This document shows positions 36,996-50,165 of a stretch of DNA of 64,000 bases, in pieces. The stretch's first letter is position 1. The number at the start of each line of letters is the position of its first letter. Location of the stretch: the NCBI GenBank assembly GCA_001600875.1, contig BCLD01000007.1, positions 343,141 to 407,140 on the forward strand, read 5' to 3'. The stretch is from Solicoccozyma terricola (Eukaryota; Basidiomycota; Tremellomycetes; Filobasidiales; Piskurozymaceae). A program made the position numbers and the translations under genes. Under the pieces are notes generated by a model. It had not been told where the DNA came from. It searched no databases and saw only the letters and a list, made by a program, of their open reading frames with translations.

Positions 36996-39900
36996 CTAAA
37001 AGAACTCGTCTCTCCCCCGATCCACCTGAGCGGCCCGAGAAGCGAGATCAAAGAGACTATCGTCCCTAAGTCCCTTGCCGGCTGGCCTGCTGCTTGTCTT
37101 GACCGCGAGATTGCTGGCTAGCTTTGCCATGCTGATGCTAGAAATTCGACCGTTCTCTCCTAATGGTCGAGCGGGAGGTGGCATACTTCCTTCATAGGCG
37201 TTGCTCCCCTTCAAAGGTGCTGACGTTGACTGACTACGTCCATGGGACTGCCGAGTTGATGATTGCAGAGGTTGCGTCTGTCGGGGTGGCGACTCTAGGG
37301 TTTGGTCTTCGAGCTCCTTGAAAAGCAAAACGAACTGCTGCTTATCCGCTTCGAGTCTGTCACATCGCTGAGAGGAAATGCCAAATGGTTACTTTCCCAA
37401 GATTGGCATCAAAAAAACGCATCCCGCCCACCTCTCGCAGCTTCTGGTTCTCAGACTTCATCCTGTGGACGTCGTCATACAGCTCCTTGTAGAAGTGATC
37501 CTTCTCCTTTGCTCTTGCCTCGAGCGCCTGTACCTTAGGTCGCCACTCCGCCTCGACATCCTCCCTGACCTTATGGCCTGGATCAAGGAGATTCTCTTCG
37601 TATTCCTCTGCAAACGTTACAGGCATCTTCAGTGCGATGATCAAGTGACGATTGTTTCAAATGACTCACTATTCATCTCTGTTAGCTGGTCAACCTGCGT
37701 CTGCAGCTCTTTGACACGTTGGTTCGGTTCGACCGGTCGCACAGCGAGGTCCGCTTGGAGTTGAGCAATCAGAGCAGCTTGATCTTGGAGCTTTGTGCTG
37801 GCGATGTGAAGTTGCTCTTGAAGCTGTTGAGCATATCATTTGATCAGTTGCGTTCACGAGGATATGTGTCAAACTGTTATTCACCGCGAAGGTGGATTGC
37901 TCATGATCTATTTTGCTTGGGCTGACTGGTCTCATGATGGCCCCCTCCCCATCTCCACCTTCCTCCTCAATCGTAGTTGACGTCAAAATTAGACGCTTGA
38001 GTTCGGTCAACCGAGAGCTAAAGATGTTCATCTCTCGTCGCTGAAGAAGGGAGTTGGTTCAGATTCATGTCAGGCCTATCATATGTTCGCACTCACATCC
38101 GATACGGTCATGCGGCGCTGGGGACCGTCCGATTGCAATTGAGCGTCCTTCTGAGCTAGCTTGGCCTGGGGGAGGGGGGGGGGGGGGGGGGGGAAAGAGG
38201 AAGAACGGATATTAAGCGCCAATATCTTAACAGACACTCGCAGTACAACGGGTCTCACCTTCAACTCAGCAATCTCCGTCTGATACTGTTGAATCAAAGC
38301 CGCCGGATCGACAACCTCTGTCTTCTGTGCATTCAACACGACTCGTTTGACACCTGCTGCGAATCCGAGGGTGGATTGCGACTCTGTTACGGCGTTTTGA
38401 GAGGGGTTGATGGTGCAGATGACTGAAATTCGGGCGTCTCCAGATAGAGAGGGTTGTAGCAGACGAGTGCTATAAAAAAAAAACCAACAATCAGCAAGCC
38501 TCTTCAGGAGGCGACGGATGGTGATCACTAACAGCTTGCTATCTCTGAAAGGAACGTGACCTCCCTTCTTCCCGTTCTGCTCAGCCAGCTTCGAGATGAC
38601 ATTTTTCAACGTGAGCAAACTGCAAACCGGGGCAATGTGGCGCGGCAGTGTCAATATAGGACAACAAACATGACACAATTAATCGCATGGAGAAGCTCAC
38701 GATTGATTGATGTACTTTCCCTCTGCATTCCTTTCTTTACTACCTGTAGCCTTCTCAGATCCCGCCAGATCGATAAGACTCTGCGGATTTGGGAAATAAC
38801 GCGATAAGCACACATCACGCTGAATAGACGTCTTGAATTGATGGTGTGACCCAGCTCACCAAACAACTAATTCTCGTAGCTTTACTCTTATTCTTCCCAC
38901 TTCCCACCCTCTCATCTTCGTCCTCTACCTTCAATCTACTCTCAATGACCTGTGTTTGTTGATTCCATCTGTCGTCAGCTCTGGCATATCTTTCGAACAC
39001 CGACCGGTTCCCCCCCCCCCCCCCCCCCGCGGGGGTCGGGGGCTTTCCCACTCACGATCCTAAAGACGCTATGACTCCTAGAACTCCTCTCATTCCAATC
39101 CGTGACCCCAGTTCTCCTCCTTCTATCTCCCATCTCCAAAACCTTCCTAACCTCTCCTACATTCGTAACGACCATCTCCGTCAATCCATGAATTTGAACC
39201 TCTCCTTCCTTTTTCCCATTAAGAATCGTAATTTCTCCACCTCCTCCACCCGACGATCCCGATGAAGAACTCGGACCCAAGAGATCACAAAGCATCTCAT
39301 TATACAATTCCAAATAACTCGCTCTTAACACCCACTCCCTACCTTTCCCTTCCACACCTTTTATAAATCGAAACACATCTTCAACAGCCCTCGGTATAAC
39401 ACCAGGATCATTCTGACTTCCAGTTAATGTGAATGTCTTTCCTGAAGCCGTTTGACCATATGCGAAGATTACGGAATTGTATCCTGACATTGCAGCGTGG
39501 ATATGTGGAAGAGCAGATGAGGTATAGATTTGGGAATTGGTTGAAGTGGTTGGAAGGACTCGATCTGGATGAAAGAGGAATATCGAAACAAATCCGTTTT
39601 AGAGTGGGTAGGTAACATTTTGCGTTGGGTTGTGTTGGGTTTACATACCGAAGACCCATTCTTTACGACTCCCATCGGCTAATCGAATACTATTCCCTCC
39701 ATACATCCCTTCTCCATCCCTTGCGATATCCCAAGCATTAACGTCCTGCGACGGTCTCACCCTATATTCCAACTGAATGTTAACTTCCCATTCTCCGATA
39801 GACGGAGTTGAGTTCCCCACCAGAAAAACGCTCACCTGACAGTAACCAAAACAGTCTCATTGTCTTTCCCATTGACACCTTTGATACCTTTACCACCGAA

Positions 39901-40596
39901 CAAATCGTCATTATAACCTACATCTTCACCATAAGGACCTAATTCAAGTTCCTTGGATGCAGAAACTATTCGTCCTCGTACACCTGAAATGTCCGATCTA
40001 GGTGGTGAAGAGGAAGTATAGAAATCTTGATCGTGATCACGATTTGATGGTGATTGAAGTGCTAATCGATGCAGGTCGGTGAGACTGGTTGAAGTTGGTT
40101 GATTCACAAGACGGATGGATGAGGTAGTATTGTATGCAGAAGGAACTTTTGGAACAGGTGGTGGTGGTAGTGAGGTGCCGCCCTCGTCCAGTTCATACAA
40201 GTCTACCGTCCTTGGTGGAGGTTTCCCTACCAAAGTGAGAGGTTGATGTGTTGTTGATTTGAACAAACGAGACTTAGCATCTGGCGTTACGTTTGCTCTT
40301 ATCTTTGTACGTTTCTCAATCGGTGTTTGCGGTCTTGTTGTTGCATTACCATCCAACGAGGAAGAGGAGGAGGAGGAGGTGGTGGTGGTGGTAGTGTTCG
40401 TAGAGGAGGAAAACATGTCTCGCATCCCACCGAAACGTTTCGCCTGTTTCGCAGGAGTGGCGATGTGAATACCGCGAGCGGTGGTGGTGGTGGTGTTGGA
40501 TTCCATTTCGGCGGAGTGAATGTGTGAGGAGGTTGCTGAGGGAGAGGGACGGAACACGGGTGGTCTCTTGAGGAATTGGCGAGGTGGTGAGGACAT
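36996..40596 (-). CDS. Kinesin-7/Kip2-KipA-like motor
   Basis: Twelve exons (40596-39836, 39761-39649, 39564-39056, 38949-38860, 38780-38701, 38619-38533, 38469-38259, 38165-38097, 38040-37885, 37823-37670, 37607-37432, 37367-36996) give 925 residues. A 250-residue Ser/Thr-rich N-terminus precedes the motor: VRPSQDVNAWD, FDRVLP, P-loop FAYGQTASGKTFTLTG, switch I NERSSRSHSVFRI, switch II SLIDLAGSE, INQSLLTLKNVISKLAE, VPFRDSKLTRLLQPSLSGDA and the neck-proximal ESQSTLGFAAGVKRV. Coiled coil and a basic Ser-rich tail follow. The N-terminal extension and FA..VKRV neck favour the Kip2/Tea2/KipA plus-end motors, which carry CLIP-170 proteins in yeasts. Two introns contain 19-20-nt G/C homopolymers. 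Confidence 0.87.
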
Positions 40597-40669
40597 GGTG
40601 GATGGGAATGACAAGGTAGGGCTGTGACCATGGATGGTCCCTGCGAGTAGAATGTGGATCAACACGGGG

Positions 40670-40691
40670 GGGAGCGGTCACCCGTGAGAAA
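40670..40691. promoter_or_regulatory. 22-nt sequence shared with 13835-13856
   Basis: Second exact copy of the TCAC-CC-GTGA-containing sequence described at 13835, here about 75 bases upstream of the kinesin start. Confidence 0.4.
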
Positions 40692-40740
40692 GTGGGAATG
40701 GGGCGGGGCGGGGCGGGGGGGGGGGGGGGGGGGGGGGGGA

Positions 40741-41124
40741 NNNNNNNNNNNNNNNNNNNNNNNNNNNNNNNNNNNNNNNNNNNNNNNNNNNNNNNNNNNN
40801 NNNNNNNNNNNNNNNNNNNNNNNNNNNNNNNNNNNNNNNNNNNNNNNNNNNNNNNNNNNNNNNNNNNNNNNNNNNNNNNNNNNNNNNNNNNNNNNNNNNN
40901 NNNNNNNNNNNNNNNNNNNNNNNNNNNNNNNNNNNNNNNNNNNNNNNNNNNNNNNNNNNNNNNNNNNNNNNNNNNNNNNNNNNNNNNNNNNNNNNNNNNN
41001 NNNNNNNNNNNNNNNNNNNNNNNNNNNNNNNNNNNNNNNNNNNNNNNNNNNNNNNNNNNNNNNNNNNNNNNNNNNNNNNNNNNNNNNNNNNNNNNNNNNN
41101 NNNNNNNNNNNNNNNNNNNNNNNN
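40741..41124. other. Assembly gap, 384 N
   Basis: Unknown bases flanked by a 25-base G run (40715-40739) on the left and nine C (41125-41133) on the right. Frames reported across it are meaningless. Gap length may be an estimate. Confidence 1.
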
Positions 41125-41213
41125 CCCCCCCCCTCCCGGTCATCAAGCTCGAGGACTTCCAACGTCCAACCTCTCTTCCCTCCGAACAACCTACACCGAT
41201 CCATTCACCCACC

Positions 41214-42730
41214 ATGGCAGTAACAACTTCTTCAAACCCTATAAGCTCCATCAATCCCATCTCATCCATCTCACCATCCTATCCACCTTCATACACTCAA
41301 CAACCTCAAGGTCAACTCGTCACTCGCTTACATCTCGATCTACGCGGTACTCGATTCATAGTAGAAAGAGAAACATTGATGAACCTTCCGGAGAGTGTGT
41401 TGTTGTGTTTGTTTCCGAATGGACTGATTTTGAGTAGACAGAGTGGATATGGGGGGGAAGGGGATGAGGAGGAAGAGGAGGTGTATGGTGTTGATGTGGG
41501 TGAAACCTCCTCTTGTTCTCACCCCACCCCACCCCACCCCACCCCACCCTAACATATACTAATAGACGAACCGGGCACGCTAACCCTCCCCCTCCCCCTC
41601 CCTCTTTTCCATCACATCAGTACGATCCAGAATGTTTTCGTTACGTTTTAGAATTCTGGTCAACCGCACATAATCGATTCTATTCCACCTCTTCAAACTC
41701 CCCACACTCTGAATCATTATACGACGCTCAACAAGTCCTCTTAGCTAACGTCGGATCACTCGATTATAATCAACAAATGAACTTTGGTGGTCCTGCTAAT
41801 CCTGACAATCCACTCATTACAAAACAACCTATCATCGTACTTCGCGAAGAATTAGAATACTTTGCTATTCCTCCACCTTCTTCATCAGGTGCAAAAGGGA
41901 GTACTGGTGGTGTTGATGGCGGTGGCGGTGACGGTGACGGTGACGGTGGAGGACCAAGTGGAATCGTAGGGAAGGCAACGGCGGCGACGGCGACGGGATC
42001 ACCAACTACAGGAGTCGGTGGTAGAATCTCTTTGGCTCCTCATCCTTTAGCTCATGCTCAAACGACTATGGATGGAGCACCGACCACCGCGCTTACTAGA
42101 TTGAAAAGAGAAGCTGGGAGAGCTTTACTAGAGAGGAAAAAGGTGTTTACGGCTTTGCAAAGGAATGTAAGCAAGGAAGGGAACTTGGCAGAACAGCATT
42201 TGATCGATATGTTATGCATGAGGTGGGTTTATTTGGCCTTTTTTTTTTTTTTTTTTTCCTTAGACGAGCAATGAAAGTGACTGATAAAGTGTGACAACTT
42301 TTACAGTGGATTCTCAAGAGATGATACTTGGGGCTACAGAGCTATTGAACCAACTCGATGTTGTATTTCTTCAATCGCTTTAGTCCTTCTCAAAACGGGC
42401 ATTACACATCAAAATACCGAATCTTCGGAGAAAGCGTCCAATCAACAAGGACACTCCCAAGTCCTAGTCGATCAATCACAAATGGCGACGGCGCAGAAGT
42501 TGCTATTATTCTGGAGGAAACCGGCGGTGAGTTTTCAATTTACCCTAGTCCGACACCCTTTCATCATGTTTGGTTTGCTGATTACGAAACGGAACAAACG
42601 ATGGGATCAGCGTAAATGTTGGTGGGATGGCGTGGAGGTGGATATTCCCATCGAGGACGATTCAACACAAACGGCAAACGTTAAAGTCTGGGCTCGGCGT
42701 GTTTGGACTCTGGAGTTGAGCTTGATCTGA
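41214..42730 (+). CDS. WHI2-like BTB/KCTD-fold protein
   Basis: Exons 41214-41495, 41621-42222, 42307-42526 and 42611-42730 give 407 residues. The BTB-type start LVTRLHLDLRGTRFIVERET followed by LMNLPESVLLCLFPNGLIL and YDPECFRYVLEFW is the pattern of fungal Whi2, a partner of Psr1/Psr2 phosphatases that restrains TORC1 and general stress responses in yeast. A Gly/Asp-rich low-complexity insert and a C-terminal block WGYRAIEPTRCCISSIAL ... KCWWDGVEVDIP ... WARRVWTLELSLI follow. Intron 1 holds a CCCCA pentamer array; intron 2 a long T run. Function is by family analogy only. Confidence 0.8.
41518..41550. repeat. CCCCA pentamer array
   Basis: Six to seven tandem CCCCA copies in intron 1 of the WHI2-like gene. 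Confidence 0.85.
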
Positions 42731-42934
42731 ATAAAACCCCCCGCCATCCTTTTCTTCCAAACCCCAAAACTCGGTCTCTTTCGCCATTGTAACCACATCT
42801 CTTTTTTTTTTTTTTATCTGCGACTTTTGCAATTTCGGTTCTAGGTTAATTATTTACGGTTTGTATCGTCATTCATATTTCACGGCAATGCAGGTTTTCT
42901 CTACATTATACATTCTATTAGGTCTTGGTGCATT

Positions 42935-45900
42935 CTAGATTGACGACGAATCCTCAGTCAGCGCGAGTAACTTCTCGTATTCTTCAGCGCCGTTGGCGAG
43001 GCACAGCCGGCGGAAGGCTGACTGCTCGTCCAGGATCAGCTTGGAGGGGGGGCCTGAAAAGGGAGCGATGCTCAGCTGCTGTGATGTTTCTGCGGCAATT
43101 GTAACGGTTTGGGCTTCGATGAGAGGGGTGTGGGCGGGAAACTCACCGTACTCGACAACACGGCCGGCATCGACAACGAGCACACGATCACTACAAAAAG
43201 CGCATACTTTGTCAGTCATGGTACGTAAGCGTCCTGTCGATGCCAACTCACAACCCGCAGATTGTAGCCAGCCGATGAGCTGCGATTTTAATTCATCAGT
43301 AACAGTATCTCGACAAATGATAGAGAAGCACCATCTACTCACCGATCACTAGTAAAGTCACACCTTTGAAACTCTCCTTGATAGTCGCGGTAATCTTGGC
43401 ATCAGTCCTGCACGATGGGCGTCAGCATCAGCCCTATAAGCCTGTCAATAAGTGCTTGCATGGCCACCCACTCGTAGTCGACCGACGAGGTTGCTATCGC
43501 GAATGGAGGGTGTCAAAGAATGCAGATGGGGATCATCATCCAGGACCAAACCTACCTTCATCCATGACGAGGATTTTGGACTTCTTGAGCAAAGCTCTAG
43601 CAAGGCAAAGCAGCTGACGCTGACCTTGACTGAAGTTGCCACCCTCGATCGCAACGAACGAGTCAAGATCACCGAACACGCTTTTCTCCATGGTCTCTGC
43701 CTCTGGCTCGGACGCGAGCAAGTGAACCTTCTTTAGGGCCTCAAAGATCTCGTAGTCGTCTGGAAGATCGGACACGGAGTCAGTTATCACTCGCTGATTG
43801 AAGCCAAGATGCTGCTGGCTCACCTATCGTCTGGCTGATGTCCAGAGCGTCACGGAGTGTTCCGCTGCACAAGCTACTTTCCTGCACGATCATATTTAAC
43901 CGACGTCGAAGAGTACGAATGGGGACACGGGAGATGTCTGTGGAGAATGCAATTGCATTGGCTTCTGTAAGGCACCCCCGGACCCTCAGTTCCCTCAGTT
44001 CAGCTGACCTATCCCATCGATTTCGATTTTTCCAGCATGCGCTTCATTCGCCCGGAAGAGACTCAAGGCCAGCGTTGTTTTACCTATCGCATACCAGCTG
44101 CATTCAGTGTGATTCTAGAACCAGACTGAACTTTTCAGCTCACCTGAGCCGGTAGCTCCAACAATTCCGACACGATGTCCAGCCTATACTGACAAGCTTC
44201 AGCGAATCACAGGCACACAATAAGAGACATGTCTCCTTACCTCGACAGTGAAGTCCACTCCCTTCAACACGTCTGGTAGGTCATTTGCATATCGAACGTG
44301 CAGGTTTCTGACTTCGACTTTGCCGGCTGAAGGCCAGTCTGCTGGCACCGACGCAGGCTCTCCAATGGTTTCCACTTCATGAGGTACCTGACAGTCTGTG
44401 ATCGAGAAAAATGATGATTCAGCTGGTAGTCGCATCACTGCTGATGAGATCGCTGACATTCCTGGATTCGTTCAGCAGCAACGAAGCTTTGCTCCAGGTT
44501 CGAGAATTGCTCGAGGAGTCCAAACAGACCTGAGCACCAATAAAGTCAGGACACCGGAATCGCGACGTGATAGTGAGCCCATCTTACCTGAAGACGCTAG
44601 AAGAGCGAAGGACAGGGTGAATCCTGCTTGAGCAGAAGTCATGTCTTTCGACAGGATGAGCAGACCAGTGGCGGTCACCAAGAGCGCGGCGACGAGATCA
44701 ATGCACAACCGGAACCAGTTCCAAACTTGAAAGGGAACGTGTCGTCAACATACGCAGGACCTTTCACTCGCCTTGACACGACCTACCGATGAAGCTAGAG
44801 GTGGTGGTCCGGCGTTCCTGGTCAATATAAAGCTTGAACGCTGACTCGGCTCTACTACAGGATCCAAAAGCGCGCATAACGGCGATTGCAGATATAGCGT
44901 CGTTGTATGTCTGAATGAGAGGGGTCGAGGCAGTCGAGGAAAGCCTTCGAAGATCCGCACGGAGCTTGAAGAAGCTGATCGACAATTGCATCTTACGTCA
45001 GTAACCAACACGATGTTGATCCTATCTTGACCTGTACTAACAAATTGGCCATGTAGTTGAAAGGGATCATCACAATACCTAATATTACGACGAATGGCTA
45101 TATGAAATCGATTGTTAGGCCATGACTCAAGTCTGTTACGGAGAGAGGCTTACGGGAGAATCCACCGCAACGACCAAGACTGACGCCAAGAATGTGAGAG
45201 CTGGAAATGCACGACACTTGTTATTCAAGTCAGGCCAAGACAAGGAGCTACAGACTCACCGGCCATAACAGATCCTGCGTGGTATCATGTATCAGCTCAT
45301 GACCTAGATTCAAAGGAGTCTGCATCAACTTACGTCCAAAATCTAGATTACCAAGAGGTAGGGTTGATCAGCAGGTGGCTCAATCTGCCGTCGAAGCCCT
45401 GCACTCACCGTCGGATACCGAACCATCCAATCGGTTCATATCACCAGAGAATCGATTGAGCACTCTTGCTGACGGAGTTCTCTCGAAGAAGGTAAGAGGC
45501 GCCAAACTAAGATTGCTGAGTAGCATGGCATGGATCTTCCTGCATCCACTGCTGGAAAATCCCACTGTAATCCGTGACGTGCCGTTACCAAAGCCATACA
45601 GCCAAATCCACCGACAGGCACCCATGATGATGCCCCCTGAGACTATCAGGGCATAAATTCCGAGATAATGAGGCATGTGCGCAGGGTCGCTGTCACTGGT
45701 CCATCTGCGAATCCACAAACCCTCTCCGACCGAGAAGGCCTGAGTGGTGACAAAGATGATGGCAAAGATTGACCAATAGATGAGACCTCCGGCGGCTCGG
45801 AAAACCATCCAGTAATGTGTGGCGGCAACCCTGCCCTTGGCTCTCGCTTCCACATCATAGATTTGTCGAACGATTCTGAGAGTCCCAGTTTCTGATCCCG

Positions 45901-48900
45901 CATCGCTGGCGTCACTTTCAGATATTGGAGACTCGAGATCCTCAATTTGTTCGTCGTCCTCCCTGTCCTCGTCTTCCACCTCAAGAAGTAGTCGGGCAAG
46001 ATCGGTCACCGATTTGCTTGAGCAGGCTTGCCTTAGCGTGCCGTCCTTAAATTCCACAACGAATTCGGCAATCGGAAGACAAAGTGACACTTGATGAGTG
46101 ACCAACACGACGGTCCGATTCTCCAGCAACGAGCCCTTGAGACATTCCTCCACGATCCACTTTGCAGTGTGTGCATCCACGGCGCTGAGGATATCATCAA
46201 GGTAAATCGTGCTCGCACGAGAGTAAATGCAACGAGCGAGATTGATTCGTGCCCGTTGACCACCAGAACATTGTAAACCCTGCTCTCCAAGCTCTGTCAA
46301 ATCGCCGTCCGTCATCATTTCAAGATCTGATAGCAGCGACGTCTGTCGTAGTGTCTCCCAATACCGCTCTGGCCAGAATGGCTGACCGAAGGTGATATTC
46401 GACCTGATACTGCCGGCCTCAATGTACGCCGTTTGAGGTGCATACGCGACCGAGTTGTCGAGCCATCGCTCTTTCGCGAAGATTGAGATATCCTCGAGAT
46501 CCTCTGGGGATGGGATTCCATGTGGCATTGATCGAGGGGCATGGAGAGATCCCCCCTCGATGTATGCCTCCCCAAGCAGCCCAAGGAGGAATAATGTCTT
46601 CCCGCTTCCTAAGGGTCCGATGCATAAGGTCAGTTTTCCACTGGGCAGAGAGAATGTTAGATCCCGTAAACGGAAGAGAGGATCGTCCTTGTTCGAGTCG
46701 TCAACCTTCTGGAGGGAGGAGGTTATACGGAAAGGCGCGTGTTCCTGTATCACCTGGTCAGCCTTCGGTGGGGACCAAGCCAGGGTGACACCTTTCAATT
46801 CAATGTCGGTATAGATTTCCTTCGCATTTGGAAGGTCGACTTCCCCAGAGGACAGGTAAGCAGTAAGACGATTCAGACTGACGAGAGCCTCGAAGATGTT
46901 ATTCACAACTTGAGGCAGAGCACCAAGGGATTCTATCGACAAATCGACTTTAGTGACCATGTCCTCTAGACTGGGTTAACACTCACGCTTGACCATATTG
47001 AAGCTGATGAAGGAGGCAGGCAGGACATTAACCAGCTATGTGGGCCACCAAAGGGGAGCTGCGACCTACATCGTGAACGAAACAAATGCGGTTGCGGGAT
47101 CTAATGTCCGTTTCTGTATGAGGACGAAGGTGGCGAACATGAACAAGATTGCAAGCAAGGGTACCTGATCTGCAACAAGATTGAAACCAGTGCCGAGCCA
47201 GTATCTCTTCCGCTGAGAGCGAACCTATTCGGAAGCATCGATTCAGACCCCGAAAATTCGAATTGTAAAGTGAGCTTACCTCCCGGTCTCTGAGCATTCC
47301 TATACGTCGTTGAAAATCCTCTTCCCAAGCGTTCAACTACCAGGATACGGAGTCGGCGACATTCCAGGTTTGTTCACAACGAAGATGCTCACCTTTATAA
47401 CGTTTATGCCCAGGAGGAATTCCTTCACAGCCCCGACTCGTCTGTCGCGAATAGCGGCAAGCTGCCGGTCGCAGCTGATATATTGATAACATCGTTAGAA
47501 GCCAGTCAATCAAATCGGCATTTGCGACCCACCTGTAAGTGTACTTCGCGATAAAGTAGGAGCAAGGAGCGAATGCAGGGAGAAGGGCGATCCCCACGAA
47601 AGCACTCCATCCCAGTAGAGTGTAGAGGAATATAACACCGATGATGACTATGGGTCAAGATCGATTCAGCGTTCTTCTGCGGTCGCATGCACGAGCTGAG
47701 ACCAGCGTACAAGAAAGCAGGGCATAAGTGAAGTTGTAAATCCGAGTAGCTAACGAAGCGATGATGTTGGTATCAATAGTTAGCAAATTCATCACCTAAA
47801 ATGAACATATCAGCAGACTTGACAGTTTTATCTTGGACTGTATGGAACGTACCTGACTCCTGCCCTTTCCCGCGGCGCCGGTATTGGGGGCTTCTGAAGA
47901 TTCTGCGCTCTTGGCATCTCGCGCTCGCAAGATCTTGCGGAAGAGCTGGGAGGCTGGAATGATGAGTGCCTGAGCGTTGCACGCCACGTCGGCTGGTACT
48001 CACGAGCTCTGCCAAAGTCATGCGGATGGGAACATGCAGTCGGTAGTTCTCTCGAATGCTGTACCGATGGAGAAGATGAAGGGCTGTCGTCTCTTCGTCA
48101 GGCTCAATAGCTCACTTTAAATAAGCACTCAGGACAGCTAATCGCAACCGATAATACTTGTCAGCGGTGTATTGCGAACCGTATTGACGTTCACACACCA
48201 TTTCCAGCGGTTCCAATGAAGAGACCTGCACACATCAGATACGCATATCGATCATCTCTGTGACCCTCCTGTCTCGCTTTGAATGCGTTTATGATGCCAT
48301 GCAGACAGAATGGGGAGAGGAATGACAGAAGAGCTCTGAACCAATCCATGAACACCGCTGAGAATTTCGTCCCATTGGCAAAAACGTCAGCGCGTCAGAT
48401 GATTCAGGGGAGCCTTTGATGAACTTACAAGTGATGACAACTGCTTCATTCCCTCTCCATAACATCATCAACAGCTCCCAATTACTGACTCTCTCCATCT
48501 CCTCCTTACTTTTCCCGGATCGAATCATATTGACCTCAACGTTTTGTCGCTGGATTTTGGAGCGTGTGGTTATTGCTTCGGCTCGAACATTGCAGGCTAG
48601 GTAAGGGAGGTCAAGTGGCTGTAGCTGTATGACTGCGAGTGACCTTCGAGCGAGTTGGAATGTCTGGAATCATTGGGGAATCAGTACTGGTCCCTCCCCT
48701 TCTAGCGATATGTGGAAGACCCTTACAAATCCAATAAACACAAAACTCAACACGGAACAGTTATCATAATCTACCACATTCGGCTCTGGTTCGAATTCCT
48801 CTTCTTTTAAGCTTTCGACCAACTGTCTGTTGACTGGTGTTGCCCTCCCACTTGATTTCCCTGATCTCGATTTCTTATACGGTTTCGTCGTATCAATCTT

Positions 48901-49627
48901 GACGTCTGCCATTGGACCTGTTCCATTCCCTACACCCATAGATGGAGGTCGATAGAATAGGAGAGGACCACGTCGCATCAATCCTGCGCCGAAAAAGGTG
49001 GCGAAAAGCAATCCAACACGAAGTGCTGAAAGACCTTCAATCCATTGAAAGTGTTGTATCTCCGATAAAGCGATCGTTGTGGGACTTTGAGCGTTCAATA
49101 CCATCAGAACGTAGGGAAGCGGTAGGATGACGAGAGAAATGAAAGGGATTGCGGTCAGTGTTGAACATGGGATTTTATGGTATGGTATCGAGGGGGTGGA
49201 GAGTACGAGATCGTTGTTACGGCGAGTGGAAGGACGCAGACTGAGAAAGTAGGTTGATAGCGCGATCACCTGTAGCAACATTATATCAACCATCAGTGCT
49301 CCACCTATCTGTTTTCTCGTTAGGACAACTCACCGAAAATACGGCAATTACCAAATCCACCATCCTCCTTACAAGGTTGACCCGTCCCTCCTCTCCACCA
49401 CTCTCATTATTCCACGCAACCACCACCCAAGCCACCTGTACTACAGCATTGACTGGCAAAGTCGCTGTCAACACCGCTTTACAAGCTGCGACATTCCGAT
49501 GAAATGCTGAGAGGTGGATGGGTTGGTCGGTGTGTCGTGGGTGAGATGTGGGGGAGCTTGGAGAGGCCGTTAGAGTTGTGGATGATTCAGTCGAAGGGTT
49601 GAGTCGAAGGTGGTCACGGTGATCCAT
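42935..49627 (-). CDS. ABCC-type (MRP/Ycf1-like) ABC transporter
   Basis: Full-length ABCC exporter of conjugates or drugs; many exons, first two 49627-49334 and from 49269. Layout TMD0/linker - TMD1 - NBD1 - TMD2 - NBD2. The N-terminus has several hydrophobic helices ([36 protein letters not shown]). NBD1 near 46600-46100: Walker A GPLGSGKT, signature [17 protein letters not shown], Walker [14 protein letters not shown] with Asp where the catalytic Glu normally is, H-loop VLVTHQ. TMD2 starts around 45870 with [23 protein letters not shown]2: Walker [13 protein letters not shown] split by an intron at about 44140, signature [17 protein letters not shown], Walker B ILVMDEATSSVD with Glu, H-loop VIAHRLATI. 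The degenerate NBD1 and complete NBD2 are normal for ABCC. Substrate unknown; vacuolar or plasma membrane likely. Confidence 0.9.
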
Positions 49628-50165
49628 GGTGTCTGAAGGGAGTAGGAAGATGAGGCCTACAGGTTGCCACTATGGATCTGAACGATATAGACAAGGAGCG
49701 CATATGTCTGCCTGCCCTGTTACTCGATGTGATATCAAAAGGAGCGAGGGAATGATCCTTGATGACCCCCTTTTCTTGGGTCGTCGAGGTCCTCGTGAAT
49801 CGCCGAGGGATCGATTACAAACTGGTGAAGGGCCGTTTCAGCTGCGAACCAATGCAACACCGATGGAGATGGATGATTTCCCGAGCGGAACAGATCGACG
49901 GAGAGCACGCCGAAGAGCTGCTGGTGGTCGATGAGCTCTACCAGGCGAGCACTTCAAGTCGACGAGGTGTTACCCGTTGAGGCATGGTCCACGAAACACG
50001 GCCGGGGTCCCCATGTTCCTATTCACCGCACCGCGTCGAGTCAACCAACCCTCACCATCTCATCTCCATCGTCCATCTCCATCTCCATCTTGACCATCTG
50101 CGCTTCGCATCAAGCTACGAGCAAGTCTCAACATCTCTCTCGTCGACACTCGTCACCAATCCACC
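49628..50165. other. Bidirectional promoter ABCC/BAT
   Basis: About 540 bases between divergent starts. The BAT side carries CT-rich tracts (CCATCTCCATCTCCATCTTG) typical of a leader. No coding feature supported. Confidence 0.5.

Larger units (their letters stand above)
40597..41213. other. Shared upstream region containing the gap
   Basis: Divergent promoter of the kinesin and WHI2-like genes, interrupted by the unsequenced stretch. Left part has the 22-nt shared sequence (40670-40691), GGGGC repeats and a 25-base G run; right part starts with nine C. Confidence 0.7.

Noticed and set aside
40346..41552. Several long frames crossing the N region
   Set aside because: Their bodies are unknown bases; only the flanks are real and belong to the kinesin and WHI2-like genes.
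48670..49293. Separate small membrane protein gene
   Set aside because: The frame joins in phase to the ABCC first exon (49627-49334) and is the TMD0 part of the transporter.
42935..49627. Pseudogene call for the ABC transporter because NBD1 lacks the catalytic Glu
   Set aside because: Asp at that position and an atypical signature are normal for NBD1 of ABCC proteins; NBD2 is complete.
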